Assembly (NCBI RefSeq): GCF_024198215.1
Contig: NZ_JAKCFA010000021.1
Coordinates: forward strand, 165,685 to 229,684
Length of the DNA stretch: 64,000 nt
Source: Myxococcus qinghaiensis
GTDB lineage: Bacteria; Myxococcota; Myxococcia; Myxococcales; Myxococcaceae
Reading direction: 5' to 3'
Shown: piece by piece, positions 27,648-37,660 of the stretch
Layout: each line of letters opens with the position of its first letter
Numbering within the stretch: position 1 is the first letter of the stretch
The notes under the pieces: model-generated
What the model saw: only the letters and a program-made list of their open reading frames with translations
Told to the model about the DNA's origin: nothing
The model's database searches: none
Program-made: the position numbers and the translations under genes

Positions 27648-30600
27648 TACGGAACGCCGAGCAACTCCCCGAGGAACAGGCGCCGGAGCTGCAGATGCTC
27701 GGCGGGTCCGCGAGCCTCGACCTCATCCATCGCGGGCGTCGGCATCGGGTCTACCGAAGCAGGCCCGATGACCGTGGCATCATCGTGAAGATGACCGCGG
27801 CGGAGATACCGGCCGCGGACGCGATTGCTTCACTGCAGCATGAGTACGAGCTCCTGCGCGCGGTCGACCTGCCCGGAGTCGTCAAGGTGCTGGAGCTCGC
27901 TCGGACCCGGGACGGCCTCGCGCTCGTCGTGGAAGATGCCGGCGAGCAGGACCTCGCCGAGCGCATCAAGGCCACGCCGCTCTCCATCGGAGAGTTCCTG
28001 GAAATCGCTCTCCAGGTCGCGGAGGCCCTGGTCCGCCTCCACGAAGCGCGCATCGTCCATCGCGATATCAATCCCAGCAACATCGTGTGGGATGCGGAGA
28101 AGCGGAGGGCGACGCTCGTGGACCTCGGGATGGCCACCACCTTGTCCGGGCTCACCGTCGAGAGCGCGAGCCCCACTCATCTCCAGGGAACGCTGCCCTA
28201 CATCTCACCGGAGCAGACAGGGCGCACCGGCAGGTCGGTGGACGCGCGGACGGACTTCTACTCTCTCGGCGCGACATTCTACGAGATGCTCTCCGGCTCT
28301 CCTCCGTTCACGGCCCAGGAGCCGATTGAGCTCGTTCACGCGCACATGGCGCGCCGCCCCAGGCCTCCTCACGAGGTGAACGCGGAGGTGCCGCTCGTCC
28401 TGTCGCGAATCGTCCTCAAGCTGCTCGAGAAGGAACCGGAGCAGCGCTACCAGACGGCGGAGGCGCTCGCGGTCGACTTGCGGGAAGCGAAGAACCAATG
28501 GGCCAAGACGGGGACCCTCGTTCCGTTCCCGCTCGCCTATCACGACGTGCCGCGAGAGCTCAGCATCCCCGACAGGCTCTACGGCAGGGAGAAGGAGCGC
28601 CAGGCACTTCGGGAAGCGTTCGTGCAGGTGTGTGAAGGCCGCCGGGAGCTCGTCCTCGTCACGGGCGCCCCGGGAATCGGGAAGTCGGCGCTGGTCAGCC
28701 ACCTCGAAGGACCGGTGACGGAGCGCCGCGGTTTCTTCATCGCCGGCAAGTTTGATCAACTCCAACGGGGCGTGCCCTATGCCGGGCTGACGCAAGCGTT
28801 TCGGATGTTGGTCCGGCAGCTGCTCATGGAGTCGGAGCCAGCCCTCGCGCTGTGGCGGGAGCGGCTCCAGGCCGCCGTGGCTCCCAACGGCAAGGTCCTC
28901 GTCGAAGTCATCCCCGAGGTCCAAGGCATCATCGGCCCGCAGCCTCCTGTCCTGGAGCTCGGCCCCGTCGAGTCGAGGAACCGCTTCAACCTCGTCTTCA
29001 CGTCCTTCCTCCGGGTCTTCGCGCGGCCAGAACACCCGTTCGTCCTGTTCATGGATGACCTTCAATGGGTGGACGGAGCGTCGCTCCAGCTCCTGGAGCA
29101 GTGGATGGGGGATGTCGAGAACCGATACCTCCTGCTGCTGGGCGCCTACCGTGACTCGGAGGTCGGCCCGGAGCACCCGCTGGCGCGCTCGCTCCTGGAG
29201 ATGCGCGAGGCGGGAATGAGGATGGAGGAGATCCGCCTCGGGCCCATCGCTCGTGAAGACGTTGCCCGGCTCATCGCCGATGCGCTCAAGCAGGAAGTCA
29301 CAAGAGCGCGTCCGCTCGCCGATTTGGTGACGCAGAAGACCGCCGGCAATCCGTTTTTCGTTCGAAGACTGCTCCACGCATTCCACGCCGAGAAATGGAT
29401 TCGCTTCTCGCCTCAGAAGCGCAGCTGGGAGTGGGACCTGCCCAGGCTCGAGCAGGCGCCTCTGAGCGACAACGTGCTCGACTTGATGGTGCAGGCCATC
29501 CATCGCCTCCCGGAGGAGACCCGGATGCTGCTGGAGGCCGGGGCCTGCATCGGACACCGTTTCGACCTGGGTCAGCTCGCCGAGGTGACGGGACGTTCAC
29601 GGACGGAGGCGACCCGGCAGCTCTGGCCCGCGCTGGAAGACGGCCTCCTCGTCCCGCTGGGCGAGGCCTACAAGGTGCCGCGGCGCGAAGGCCCGATGGA
29701 CGAGAGTCTTGGCGACCTCCCCGGCGTGGTGCAGTTCGTCCATGACCGGGTGCAGCAGGCGGCCTACTCCCTCCTGGATGAAGAGCGGCGACCGGCGCTT
29801 CACCTCGACATCGGGCGCAGGCTGCTCCGGGGTGCATCGAATGGCCAGTTCGACGAGCGGCTCTTCGACATCGTGGACCAGCTGGACCTGGGGGAGAGGC
29901 TCGTCAGGGACCCGGCGGAGCACCTCCGCCTCGCGGAGCTGAACCTCCTGGCCGGGCGCAAGGCGAAGGCGTCGGCGGCGTACCAGGCGGCGTTCCATTA
30001 CCTGACCGTCGGCCGGCGTCACCTCCCCGACGAGGCTTGGGAGAGGCACGCCGAGCTGACCTTTGGCCTCCACCGCGAGCTGGCGGAGTGCGCATACCTG
30101 ACGGGTCAGCACGCCGCGGCTGAAGAGCTCGTCCGGGAGGCGATGGAGCACGCGCCATCCAAGAGCGTGCAGTTGGAGCTCTACTGCCTGCGCGCCCTCG
30201 CCGCGACGGACACCGGAGACTACGCCCGCGCGCTCCAGGTGGGGCGCGAAGGCCTCTGCCTCTTCGGGCTCGAGTGGCCGCGCGAACGGCTCCCTGAAGC
30301 CATCGAGGCCGAAGCGGCGGCGGTGATGGAGAATGTCGGAGACAGGCGAATCGAGGACCTCGCCCGGCAACCCGAAGTCGCGGATGGAGAGACCCGCGTG
30401 TGCATGCGGTTGCTCTCCATCATGGGGGCGCCCGCCTACTTTTCCTCCGATGCCCAGGTCCTTCAGTTCGTCGTGATGCGGCTGGTCAACCTGTCGCTCC
30501 TCCGAGGGCCCTCCGCATACTCAGCCTACGGCTACACCTTCTACGCCGCGCTTCACAATGCCCGCACCGGCGACTACGAGACCGGCCACGCCTTCGGGCG

Positions 30601-33415
30601 GCTGGCCCTCGCGCTGGCCCGGCGCTTCGGGAACCGGGCCGAGGAGAGCCGGACGCTGCAGGTCTTCGGCCTCATCGTGAACCCCTGGAAGGCTCCGCTG
30701 CGCGGCAACGTGGCCCTCTTCAAGGACGGATACCGCGCCGGTGTCGAATCAGGCGAGCTGCAATACGCCGCCTACAACCTCGTCGCCCTCCTCATCAATG
30801 ACTTCTCGCTCGGAATCGCCCTCCCGGATTTCCTGAAGGACGTCGAGGCGAGCTTCGAGTTTTCGACGAAGCACAAGAACAAGACGATGCTCGAGTTCAC
30901 CCTCGCCTTCCGACAAGGCGTGCGGAACCTCACCGGACGAACGCGGACCCCGGTGAGTTTCGACGACGACGACTTCCAGGAGGTTCGTTTTCTCGACGAG
31001 GCGAAGGACAACCGGACCGCCGTCGCCTTCTACCACGTCGTCCGGCTCCAGGCGGCGTACCTGCTCGGCGAGTATGGGATGGCGCGCGAGCGCTCCAGAA
31101 CCGCCGAGGAGGTGCTCGCTTCCGCGATGGGGATGGCCATCGAGTCCGAGCACGTCTTCTATACGGCGTTGACGTTGGCGGCCGTGTACGAGAGGGCGTC
31201 GGAGGAGGAGCGGCCCGCGCTGATGACGGAGCTCGAGGCCCTGAAGGCCCGGCTCACCACGTGGGCCCGGCATTGTCCGGAGAACTTCCGCCCCAAGGAG
31301 CAGCTCGTCGAGGCGGAGCTCGCACGGCTTCGGGGGGATTTCTGGCAGGCGCAGCGGCGTTACACCGAAGCCATCGAGAGCGCCGCGCGTGAGGGCTTCA
31401 CCCAAATCGAGGCGCTCGCGAACGAGCTTCGCGGCCGGTTCGCGCTCGCGCACGGGGAGCCCCGCGTGGCGAGCCTGTACCTGCGAGCGGCGCGGGAGAA
31501 CCACGTGAGGTGGGGCGCGAGCGTGAAGGCACGCGCCCTGGAGGAGGCGCACCCCGAGCTCGTCGTGTCCCAGGAGAAGCCAGGGTCGCAGAGCCAATCC
31601 TCGTCTCGCGAGCTCGCGCTCGACACCCTTGGCCTCATCAAGGCATCGCAGGCCATTTCGGTGGAGACAGCGCCCGCGCGGCTGTTCGAGCGCATCCTGC
31701 GAATCGTCATGGAGGTCGCCGGAGCCCAGAAGGGGGGCCTCCTGTTGGGAGAACCGGGAGCGCTCAAGGTGCGCGCGGGGTTCCAGGCGGAAGACGCGGA
31801 GGTGAGCTTGCTCGAGGTGCCTCTGGCCCAGGCCAGTGAATTCCCCCGCTCCATCGCCCGCTACGTCGCGAGGCTCGGGGAGTCGCTGGTGCTCGCCGAC
31901 GCGGCGGCGGAAGGTCAGTTCGCCACCGACGCCGAGGTGCGAGCGCTGGGGATTCGCTCGGTCGCCTGCGTGCCATTGAAGAAGCAGGCGAAGGTCGTAG
32001 GCGTTCTCTATCTGGAGAACAACGCGATGGCCGGCGCCTTCACGCAGGAGCGCGTCGAGGTGGTGCAGGTCCTCGCGGCCCAGGCGGTGATTTCGCTCGA
32101 CAGCAGTACGTTCCTGCTGGAGCGTGAGCGCTCAGAGCACACCGCTCGTTTCCTGGCGGCCGCTGGAGCCGCCCTCGTGGAGTCGCTGGATTACGCCACC
32201 ACGCTCGCGCGAGTGGTTCAGCTGGCGGTGCCGAGGTTCGCGGACTGGTGCCTCCTCGACCTGGTCGCGGAGGACGGGAGTCCCAGTCGAGTCGAGATTG
32301 CTCATGCGGACCCCGCCCAGGCCGAACTCGCCGGACGTCTGAAACGCTTCACCGCCATGCCGGGAGGGAATCGGAGGCATCCGCCGCCCAAGGCCCTGGT
32401 CGAAAGCCAGCCGGTGCTCCTGGAGGACGTTTCCGAGGCGTGGATGCGGGCGATGGCGCTCGATGAGGAGCATCATCGGGTCCTGTTGGACATGCGGCCT
32501 CGTTCCGTCATCTCGGTTCCGCTCGTCGCGCGCGGGCGCACGTTGGGCATCCTGACGTTCATCGTGGCGCAGTCGGGCCGACGCTACGACCACGCGGACC
32601 TCGCCGTCGCGCAGGACCTCGCGAAGCGCTGTGCACTGGCCATGGACAATGCAGCGCTCTATCGAGACGCGCAGGATGCCATCCGCCTCCGGGATGAGTT
32701 CCTCTCCATCGCCTCCCATGAGCTGAAGACGCCGCTGACTCCGCTGCAGCTCCAGCTCCACACGCTCGAACGACGGCTGCCGAAGCTCGTCACCAGTGAG
32801 GAGGGGGCGGCGTGGCTCTCGGAGCGGCTGGGAATCCTCCGTCGCCAGGGAATGAGATTGGAAAGGCTCATCAACGAGCTGTTGGACGTCTCGCGCATCT
32901 CGGGGGGGCGCCTGCGGCTGGAGCTGGAGCGCGTGGACCTCTCGGAGGTCGTGGCGCAGATTGTGACGAGCTTCGAGGACAGCGGAGACCTGGCTCGTTC
33001 CGGGTCCCAGGTGACGGCGAGCATCGGAACGCCTGTGATGGGATGGTGGGATCGCCTCCGGCTCGAGCAGGTCATCACCATCCTGCTGTCGAACGCGCTC
33101 AAATACGGCGCGGGGAAGCCGGTCAACCTCAGCGTGAGTCTGAACGAGTTCTCCGCGGCGGTGGAGGTGACGGACCAGGGGTTGGGAATCGAACCGCAGC
33201 ACCAGGAGAGAATCTTCGGGCGCTTCGAGCGTGCCGTCTCGGCCAGACAGTATGGCGGGCTGGGCCTTGGCCTCTACATCGCGAGTCAAATCGTGGAGAG
33301 GATGGGCGGCGCCATCCAGGTGAGCTCGGAACCTGGGAAGGGTTCGGTGTTCACCGTGACGCTTCCGCTGGCCGGGCCGGATTCCAGCGCCGCGGAAGGA
33401 CAGGGGCACGCGTGA
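27644..33415 (+). CDS. Ser/Thr kinase-AAA ATPase-GAF-histidine kinase hybrid
   Basis: 1923 aa, GTG start overlapping the upstream stop. Domains in order: Ser/Thr kinase (about 25-285) with Lys49, HRDINPSN (Asp141, Asn146) and DLG (Asp160), where the usual HRDxK Lys is Asn; AAA/STAND ATPase (about 310-600) with Walker A GAPGIGKS near 340 and Walker B LFMDDLQWVD near 468; a long TPR-like helical region (about 700-1320); GAF 1 (about 1346-1485); GAF 2 (about 1501-1675); HisKA with His1692 in IASHELKTPLT; and HATPase with DQGLGIEP and GGLGLGLYIA. This architecture is known in myxobacteria and cyanobacteria. Cytoplasmic sensor; the ligand is unknown. It is coupled to the receiver-bearing hybrid downstream, its likely phosphorelay partner. 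Confidence 0.9.
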   Translation: MIRNAEQLPEEQAPELQMLGGSASLDLIHRGRRHRVYRSRPDDRGIIVKMTAAEIPAADAIASLQHEYELLRAVDLPGVVKVLELARTRDGLALVVEDAGEQDLAERIKATPLSIGEFLEIALQVAEALVRLHEARIVHRDINPSNIVWDAEKRRATLVDLGMATTLSGLTVESASPTHLQGTLPYISPEQTGRTGRSVDARTDFYSLGATFYEMLSGSPPFTAQEPIELVHAHMARRPRPPHEVNAEVPLVLSRIVLKLLEKEPEQRYQTAEALAVDLREAKNQWAKTGTLVPFPLAYHDVPRELSIPDRLYGREKERQALREAFVQVCEGRRELVLVTGAPGIGKSALVSHLEGPVTERRGFFIAGKFDQLQRGVPYAGLTQAFRMLVRQLLMESEPALALWRERLQAAVAPNGKVLVEVIPEVQGIIGPQPPVLELGPVESRNRFNLVFTSFLRVFARPEHPFVLFMDDLQWVDGASLQLLEQWMGDVENRYLLLLGAYRDSEVGPEHPLARSLLEMREAGMRMEEIRLGPIAREDVARLIADALKQEVTRARPLADLVTQKTAGNPFFVRRLLHAFHAEKWIRFSPQKRSWEWDLPRLEQAPLSDNVLDLMVQAIHRLPEETRMLLEAGACIGHRFDLGQLAEVTGRSRTEATRQLWPALEDGLLVPLGEAYKVPRREGPMDESLGDLPGVVQFVHDRVQQAAYSLLDEERRPALHLDIGRRLLRGASNGQFDERLFDIVDQLDLGERLVRDPAEHLRLAELNLLAGRKAKASAAYQAAFHYLTVGRRHLPDEAWERHAELTFGLHRELAECAYLTGQHAAAEELVREAMEHAPSKSVQLELYCLRALAATDTGDYARALQVGREGLCLFGLEWPRERLPEAIEAEAAAVMENVGDRRIEDLARQPEVADGETRVCMRLLSIMGAPAYFSSDAQVLQFVVMRLVNLSLLRGPSAYSAYGYTFYAALHNARTGDYETGHAFGRLALALARRFGNRAEESRTLQVFGLIVNPWKAPLRGNVALFKDGYRAGVESGELQYAAYNLVALLINDFSLGIALPDFLKDVEASFEFSTKHKNKTMLEFTLAFRQGVRNLTGRTRTPVSFDDDDFQEVRFLDEAKDNRTAVAFYHVVRLQAAYLLGEYGMARERSRTAEEVLASAMGMAIESEHVFYTALTLAAVYERASEEERPALMTELEALKARLTTWARHCPENFRPKEQLVEAELARLRGDFWQAQRRYTEAIESAAREGFTQIEALANELRGRFALAHGEPRVASLYLRAARENHVRWGASVKARALEEAHPELVVSQEKPGSQSQSSSRELALDTLGLIKASQAISVETAPARLFERILRIVMEVAGAQKGGLLLGEPGALKVRAGFQAEDAEVSLLEVPLAQASEFPRSIARYVARLGESLVLADAAAEGQFATDAEVRALGIRSVACVPLKKQAKVVGVLYLENNAMAGAFTQERVEVVQVLAAQAVISLDSSTFLLERERSEHTARFLAAAGAALVESLDYATTLARVVQLAVPRFADWCLLDLVAEDGSPSRVEIAHADPAQAELAGRLKRFTAMPGGNRRHPPPKALVESQPVLLEDVSEAWMRAMALDEEHHRVLLDMRPRSVISVPLVARGRTLGILTFIVAQSGRRYDHADLAVAQDLAKRCALAMDNAALYRDAQDAIRLRDEFLSIASHELKTPLTPLQLQLHTLERRLPKLVTSEEGAAWLSERLGILRRQGMRLERLINELLDVSRISGGRLRLELERVDLSEVVAQIVTSFEDSGDLARSGSQVTASIGTPVMGWWDRLRLEQVITILLSNALKYGAGKPVNLSVSLNEFSAAVEVTDQGLGIEPQHQERIFGRFERAVSARQYGGLGLGLYIASQIVERMGGAIQVSSEPGKGSVFTVTLPLAGPDSSAAEGQGHA

Positions 33416-36400
33416 CGACCGCCCAGACAGGAAGTGGCACTCCGAAGCACATCCTGGTCGTCGATGACGACGTGGACATCCGCGCGACGCTTTCGGACTA
33501 CCTCGAGGATGAAGGCTACAGCGTCGCGGGTGCCGCGAACGGCCGTGAAGCCTTGGAGTACCTGAGAGCGCACCCGTCCACCTCGGTCATCCTGCTCGAC
33601 TTGATGATGCCCGTCATGGACGGGTTCCGGTTTCGCTCCGAGCAGAAGAACGACCCGAAGGTGGCTTCCATCCCCGTGGTGGTCATGACCGCCCGTGGCG
33701 CGGTGGACCCCAGGACGCTTGACGTCCAGGATGTCATCGCCAAGCCGCTGAACCTGACGAAGTTGATGGAGGCGATAGCCCGAGCGGCCCGACGCCCGCC
33801 TTCATCATCAAATGGAGAGGGCCCGCCGCGCATCGCGACGTCGGTGCCTGAGAGCTTCCTGGCGGGGGGCGGCGAGATGGGCGGGCTCATCCGCTCGATG
33901 GATTGGTCCCGCACGGCCATCGGGCCCATGGGAGCCTGGCCTCAAAGCCTCAAGACGGCGCTGAGCGTCTGTCTGGGTTCGAAGTTCCCCATGTTTGTCT
34001 GGTGGGGGCGGGACCTGACCATCTTCTACAACGACGCCTATGCTCCCATTCTGGGGACCCTCAAGCATCCTCGGTTCCTGGGCAGGTCCGCCAAGGAGCA
34101 GTGGGCGGAGGTCTGGGACACGCTGCGCCCCATGACGGAGCAGGTGATTCAGGAAGGGACGGCGACCTGGTTCGAGGACTTCCATCTCTTCCCGGTGATT
34201 CGACAGGGGTTCCCCGAAGACACCTATTTCACCTTCTCCTACAGTCCGGTTCGGGACGAGTCCGGTGAAGTGGGGGGCGTCTTCTGCGCGGTTCAGGAGA
34301 CCACGAAGCGGGTGCTGGGAGAGCGCCGGATTCGCACCTTGCGTGAGCTGGGCCAGAAGGCGACCGACCCCCGGACCGTCGAAGAAGCTTCGACGCTCAC
34401 GGCGATGGTTCTCTCGACCAATGCCGCGGATGTGCCCTTCGCGTTGATCTACCTCGTGGAAGAGGGAACTCCCCAGCGCCTGCTCCTCAAGGCGACAGCG
34501 GGAGCGGCCTTGGAGGGGCGGCGGCTCCCAGAGCACATCGCACTCGCTGGCGACCCCTCGGTCCTTTCACGGAGCGCCGCTCAGGCTCTCCAGGAACGAA
34601 AGCCCATCGTTCTCGAAGCGCCGTTGGAGACACTCGGGGAGTTTGCCCGGAGCCCCTGGCCGGAGCCCCTGCGCCGCGCTGTCATCCTGCCCATCACCTC
34701 CGCGGAGAAGGACCATGCCGCCGCGGGAATCCTGATGGTGGGCGTCAACCCGCGGTTGCCGTTCGACGAGGACTACCGAGGGTATCTGGACCTGCTGGCG
34801 GGACAGCTCGCCACGGCCATCGCGACCGCGAGGACGCGCGAGGAGGAAAAGGAGCGCACCGAAGCGCTCGCCGAGATTGACCGCGCCAAGACGGCCTTCT
34901 TCTCGAACGTCAGCCACGAGTTCAGGACACCGCTCACGCTGATGCTGGGGCCGCTCGAGGACCAGCTCGACGGCGTTCGAGGACCGCTGCCGCCCGCGTT
35001 GCGAGAAGATGCCCAGCTTGTCCACCGCAATGCGGTGCGTCTGCTCAAGCTGGTCAACACCCTCCTGGATTTCTCGCGCATCGAAGCCGGGAGGATTCAG
35101 GCTGTGTACGAGCCGACGGACCTCTCACGCCTGACGGCCGACCTCGCCAGTGTCTTCCGGTCCGCGACTGAAAAGGCGGGCCTCAAGCTCAAGGTGGATT
35201 GCCCGTCCTTGCCGGAGCCGGTCTACGTCGACCGGGAGATGTGGGAGAAGATTGTCCTCAACCTCATCTCCAATGCCTTCAAGTTCACCTTCGAGGGGGA
35301 GGTCGCCGTCTCCCTCCGGTGGGCCGGCGACGCCGTGGAGCTCGAGGTCCGCGACACGGGCACGGGCATTCCCGCTGAAGAGCTTCCGCACATCTTCCAG
35401 CGGTTTCACCGGGTGGAAGGCGCGCGAGCGAGGACACAAGAGGGCTCCGGCATCGGGCTCGCCCTGGTTCAGGAGCTCGTGAATCTTCATCGGGGGGCGG
35501 TGCGAGCCGAGAGTCGCGTGGGAGAAGGGACCCGTTTCATCGTGTCCATCCCGACAGGCTCGGAGCACCTCCCGAAGGACAGGCTTGAAGGGCGCAGGAC
35601 GTTGGCCCCCACGTCCGTGGATTCGTCTGCCTTCGTCGAGGAGGCTTTGAAGTGGCTGCCTGGAGAGCGGGACCCGGAGTCGATGCCCGCTCCCGCGGCC
35701 TGGGCCGGGCCGGAAGCGCCGAGAGAAGCGCGCATTCTCCTCGCGGACGACAACGCCGACATGCGCGAGTACATCAGACGCCTCCTCTCCCAGCACTGGA
35801 ACGTGGAGGCGGTCTCGAACGGTGCCGCGGCGCTGGCGTTTGCCCGCGAGAACCCGCTCGACCTCGTGCTGACCGACGTCATGATGCCCGAGCTCGACGG
35901 CTTTGGCCTCTTGCGGGAGCTGCGAAGCGATCCCCGGCTGCGGGCGATTCCGGTCATCATGCTCTCCGCGCGCGCAGGCGAGGAGGCGCGAGTCGAAGGT
36001 TTTGAAGCGGGCGCCGACGACTACCTCGTCAAGCCATTCAGCGCTCGAGAGCTCATGGCTCGCGTCGCCTCGCAGCTCGCCCTTGCCAGGCTTCGGCGGG
36101 AGATTGAAAAGGAGCGGGATGCCCGTCTCGAGGAGCTCTCGCGCACCGTTCGCGTCAGCGAGATGTTTGTAGGGATTCTCAGCCACGACCTTCGCAACCC
36201 CCTCTCCGCCATCAGCACGGCGGCGAGCGTGCTCGTGAGGCGAAGCGAAGAGTCAGAGAAGGCCTTGAAACCAGCGCTCCGCATCCTGAGCAGCGCCGAC
36301 CGGATGCGGCGGATGATTGACCAGCTCCTCGACTTCACGCGTGCGCGTCTGGGCTCTGGAATCACGTTGCAGCGCAGTCAGACGGACCTCGCCGATATCT

Positions 36401-36855
36401 GCCGCCTCGTGATGGACGAACTGGAAGGAGGGGACGAGGGGGCCGCCATTCAACTGCAAACCGAGGGCAATACCCTGGGGGAATGGGATAGAGACCGGCT
36501 CGCCCAACTCCTTTCAAATCTGCTCGCCAACGCGCTCGGACATGGCGCGCCAGGGTCGCCAGTCTCGGTACGGCTCAAGGGGAAGGCCCCGAATGTCGTA
36601 TGCATCGAGGTTCACAACCAGGGGGTGATTCCAGCGGAGCTCATGCCGGTGCTCTTCGAGCCCTTCCGCACGGGCGAAAAGAAGCTCTCGCGCTCGAGTG
36701 GGCTGGGATTGGGTCTCTTCATCACGAAACAAATCACCCTGGCACACGCGGGCAGCATCCGCGTCGAGTCATCTGAAGCCGCGGGCACCTGTTTCATTGT
36801 CGAGTTGCCCAGAATGGAGGCCGGGGCGGTGAAGAGGGGCGCCCTGCTCGGTTGA
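33412..36855 (+). CDS. Receiver-PAS-GAF-HK-receiver-HK hybrid
   Basis: 1147 aa from GTG 33412, overlapping the previous TGA (GTGA) with a GGAAGGA site upstream. Domains: receiver 1 (about 13-125, Asp63 in LLDLMMP, Lys in IAKPLN); PAS (about 145-300, WGRDLTIFYNDAYAPI); GAF (about 325-475); HisKA 1 with His502 in NVSHEFRTPLT plus HATPase (DTGTGIPAEE, GSGIGLALV); receiver 2 (Asp822 in VLTDVMMPELDGF); HisKA 2 with His925 in LSHDLRNPLS plus a second HATPase (NLLANALGHG, GLGLGLFI). Two complete kinase cores in one chain suggest an internal phosphorelay. No DNA-binding or other output domain is seen. Confidence 0.9.
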   Translation: MTTAQTGSGTPKHILVVDDDVDIRATLSDYLEDEGYSVAGAANGREALEYLRAHPSTSVILLDLMMPVMDGFRFRSEQKNDPKVASIPVVVMTARGAVDPRTLDVQDVIAKPLNLTKLMEAIARAARRPPSSSNGEGPPRIATSVPESFLAGGGEMGGLIRSMDWSRTAIGPMGAWPQSLKTALSVCLGSKFPMFVWWGRDLTIFYNDAYAPILGTLKHPRFLGRSAKEQWAEVWDTLRPMTEQVIQEGTATWFEDFHLFPVIRQGFPEDTYFTFSYSPVRDESGEVGGVFCAVQETTKRVLGERRIRTLRELGQKATDPRTVEEASTLTAMVLSTNAADVPFALIYLVEEGTPQRLLLKATAGAALEGRRLPEHIALAGDPSVLSRSAAQALQERKPIVLEAPLETLGEFARSPWPEPLRRAVILPITSAEKDHAAAGILMVGVNPRLPFDEDYRGYLDLLAGQLATAIATARTREEEKERTEALAEIDRAKTAFFSNVSHEFRTPLTLMLGPLEDQLDGVRGPLPPALREDAQLVHRNAVRLLKLVNTLLDFSRIEAGRIQAVYEPTDLSRLTADLASVFRSATEKAGLKLKVDCPSLPEPVYVDREMWEKIVLNLISNAFKFTFEGEVAVSLRWAGDAVELEVRDTGTGIPAEELPHIFQRFHRVEGARARTQEGSGIGLALVQELVNLHRGAVRAESRVGEGTRFIVSIPTGSEHLPKDRLEGRRTLAPTSVDSSAFVEEALKWLPGERDPESMPAPAAWAGPEAPREARILLADDNADMREYIRRLLSQHWNVEAVSNGAAALAFARENPLDLVLTDVMMPELDGFGLLRELRSDPRLRAIPVIMLSARAGEEARVEGFEAGADDYLVKPFSARELMARVASQLALARLRREIEKERDARLEELSRTVRVSEMFVGILSHDLRNPLSAISTAASVLVRRSEESEKALKPALRILSSADRMRRMIDQLLDFTRARLGSGITLQRSQTDLADICRLVMDELEGGDEGAAIQLQTEGNTLGEWDRDRLAQLLSNLLANALGHGAPGSPVSVRLKGKAPNVVCIEVHNQGVIPAELMPVLFEPFRTGEKKLSRSSGLGLGLFITKQITLAHAGSIRVESSEAAGTCFIVELPRMEAGAVKRGALLG

Positions 36856-36901
36856 GGGAGGCCAGCCACCCCGCCCCTGCCTGCCTCATCCCCGCGGCCG
36901 C

Positions 36902-37660
36902 TCAGCCGACGCCCTCCGTCAGGAAGACCTCCGCGGCTCCCGTGCGCCCGTGGGCCTCCGCCTCCCGGCGGTGGAAGGCATGGAGCATCCGCGCCACGCC
37001 CTCCGCGCCTCCGAACTGGAAGCCCAGTTGGGTGCCGTAGCAGAGACAGCCCTCCACTTTCGTCATCAAATGCTCGGTGATATCCACCGCCAGGGGCCGC
37101 AGCCCCCGAGGCAGCGCCGCGTCTGGCTTCGCGTCCGGCTGGCGCACGGCGTAGGGTGTATCCCGGTAGTAGAAGACGCGGTTCGACGCAATGCCCAGCC
37201 CCCGCACCGCCCGGACAACGTGCACGTGGTCCACGTGGCTTCCCAGCGCCTGCGGTACGAAGACGCGGTCTGGCTTCAGCTCCCACAACACGGGCCTCAG
37301 ACACCTCGCCACCGACGCTTCGATGGCGTCATCCACTCGCGGGGGCTGGAACAGCGCTTCCGCGCTCGCGTAGCCCCGGTGCGGCGCCTCCTCCAGGTCC
37401 CCCCAGGCGAGGATATCCACGCCCAGCCGCTTCGCGAACGCCTGGTCCTCCTCGCGCCGGAGGGCCATGTAGTCCACCTCCGGCCCCAACCCCTTCGCCG
37501 TCTGGCATCGCAACGCGAAGCCCCGGGGCTCCGGTACCGAGCGCGTGAAGACGGTGATGAGCCCTACCGTCCACCCCTTCGCCTTCAAGGCCGCCAGCGT
37601 CCCTCCACATGAGAAGGCCACGTCGTCCAGGTGCGGCGATACGAAGAGGGCCGTGCTCAT
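36902..37660 (-). CDS. LmbE/PIG-L-type N-acetylglucosamine deacetylase
   Basis: 252 aa. ATG 37660 overlaps the glycosyltransferase TGA (ATGA). Zinc-site motifs of the LmbE family are intact: SPHLDD (His10, Asp13) and SHVDH (His142, His145), with Asp12 as likely catalytic base. Family members include MshB (mycothiol), BshB (bacillithiol) and PIG-L, which remove acetyl from GlcNAc attached to inositol, malate or phosphatidylinositol. Last gene of the nine-gene YcaO/inositol operon. Given the inositol-phosphate synthase and GT4 gene in the same operon, an acetylated amino-sugar glycoside is the likely substrate (inference). Confidence 0.85.
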   Translation of the reverse strand: MSTALFVSPHLDDVAFSCGGTLAALKAKGWTVGLITVFTRSVPEPRGFALRCQTAKGLGPEVDYMALRREEDQAFAKRLGVDILAWGDLEEAPHRGYASAEALFQPPRVDDAIEASVARCLRPVLWELKPDRVFVPQALGSHVDHVHVVRAVRGLGIASNRVFYYRDTPYAVRQPDAKPDAALPRGLRPLAVDITEHLMTKVEGCLCYGTQLGFQFGGAEGVARMLHAFHRREAEAHGRTGAAEVFLTEGVG

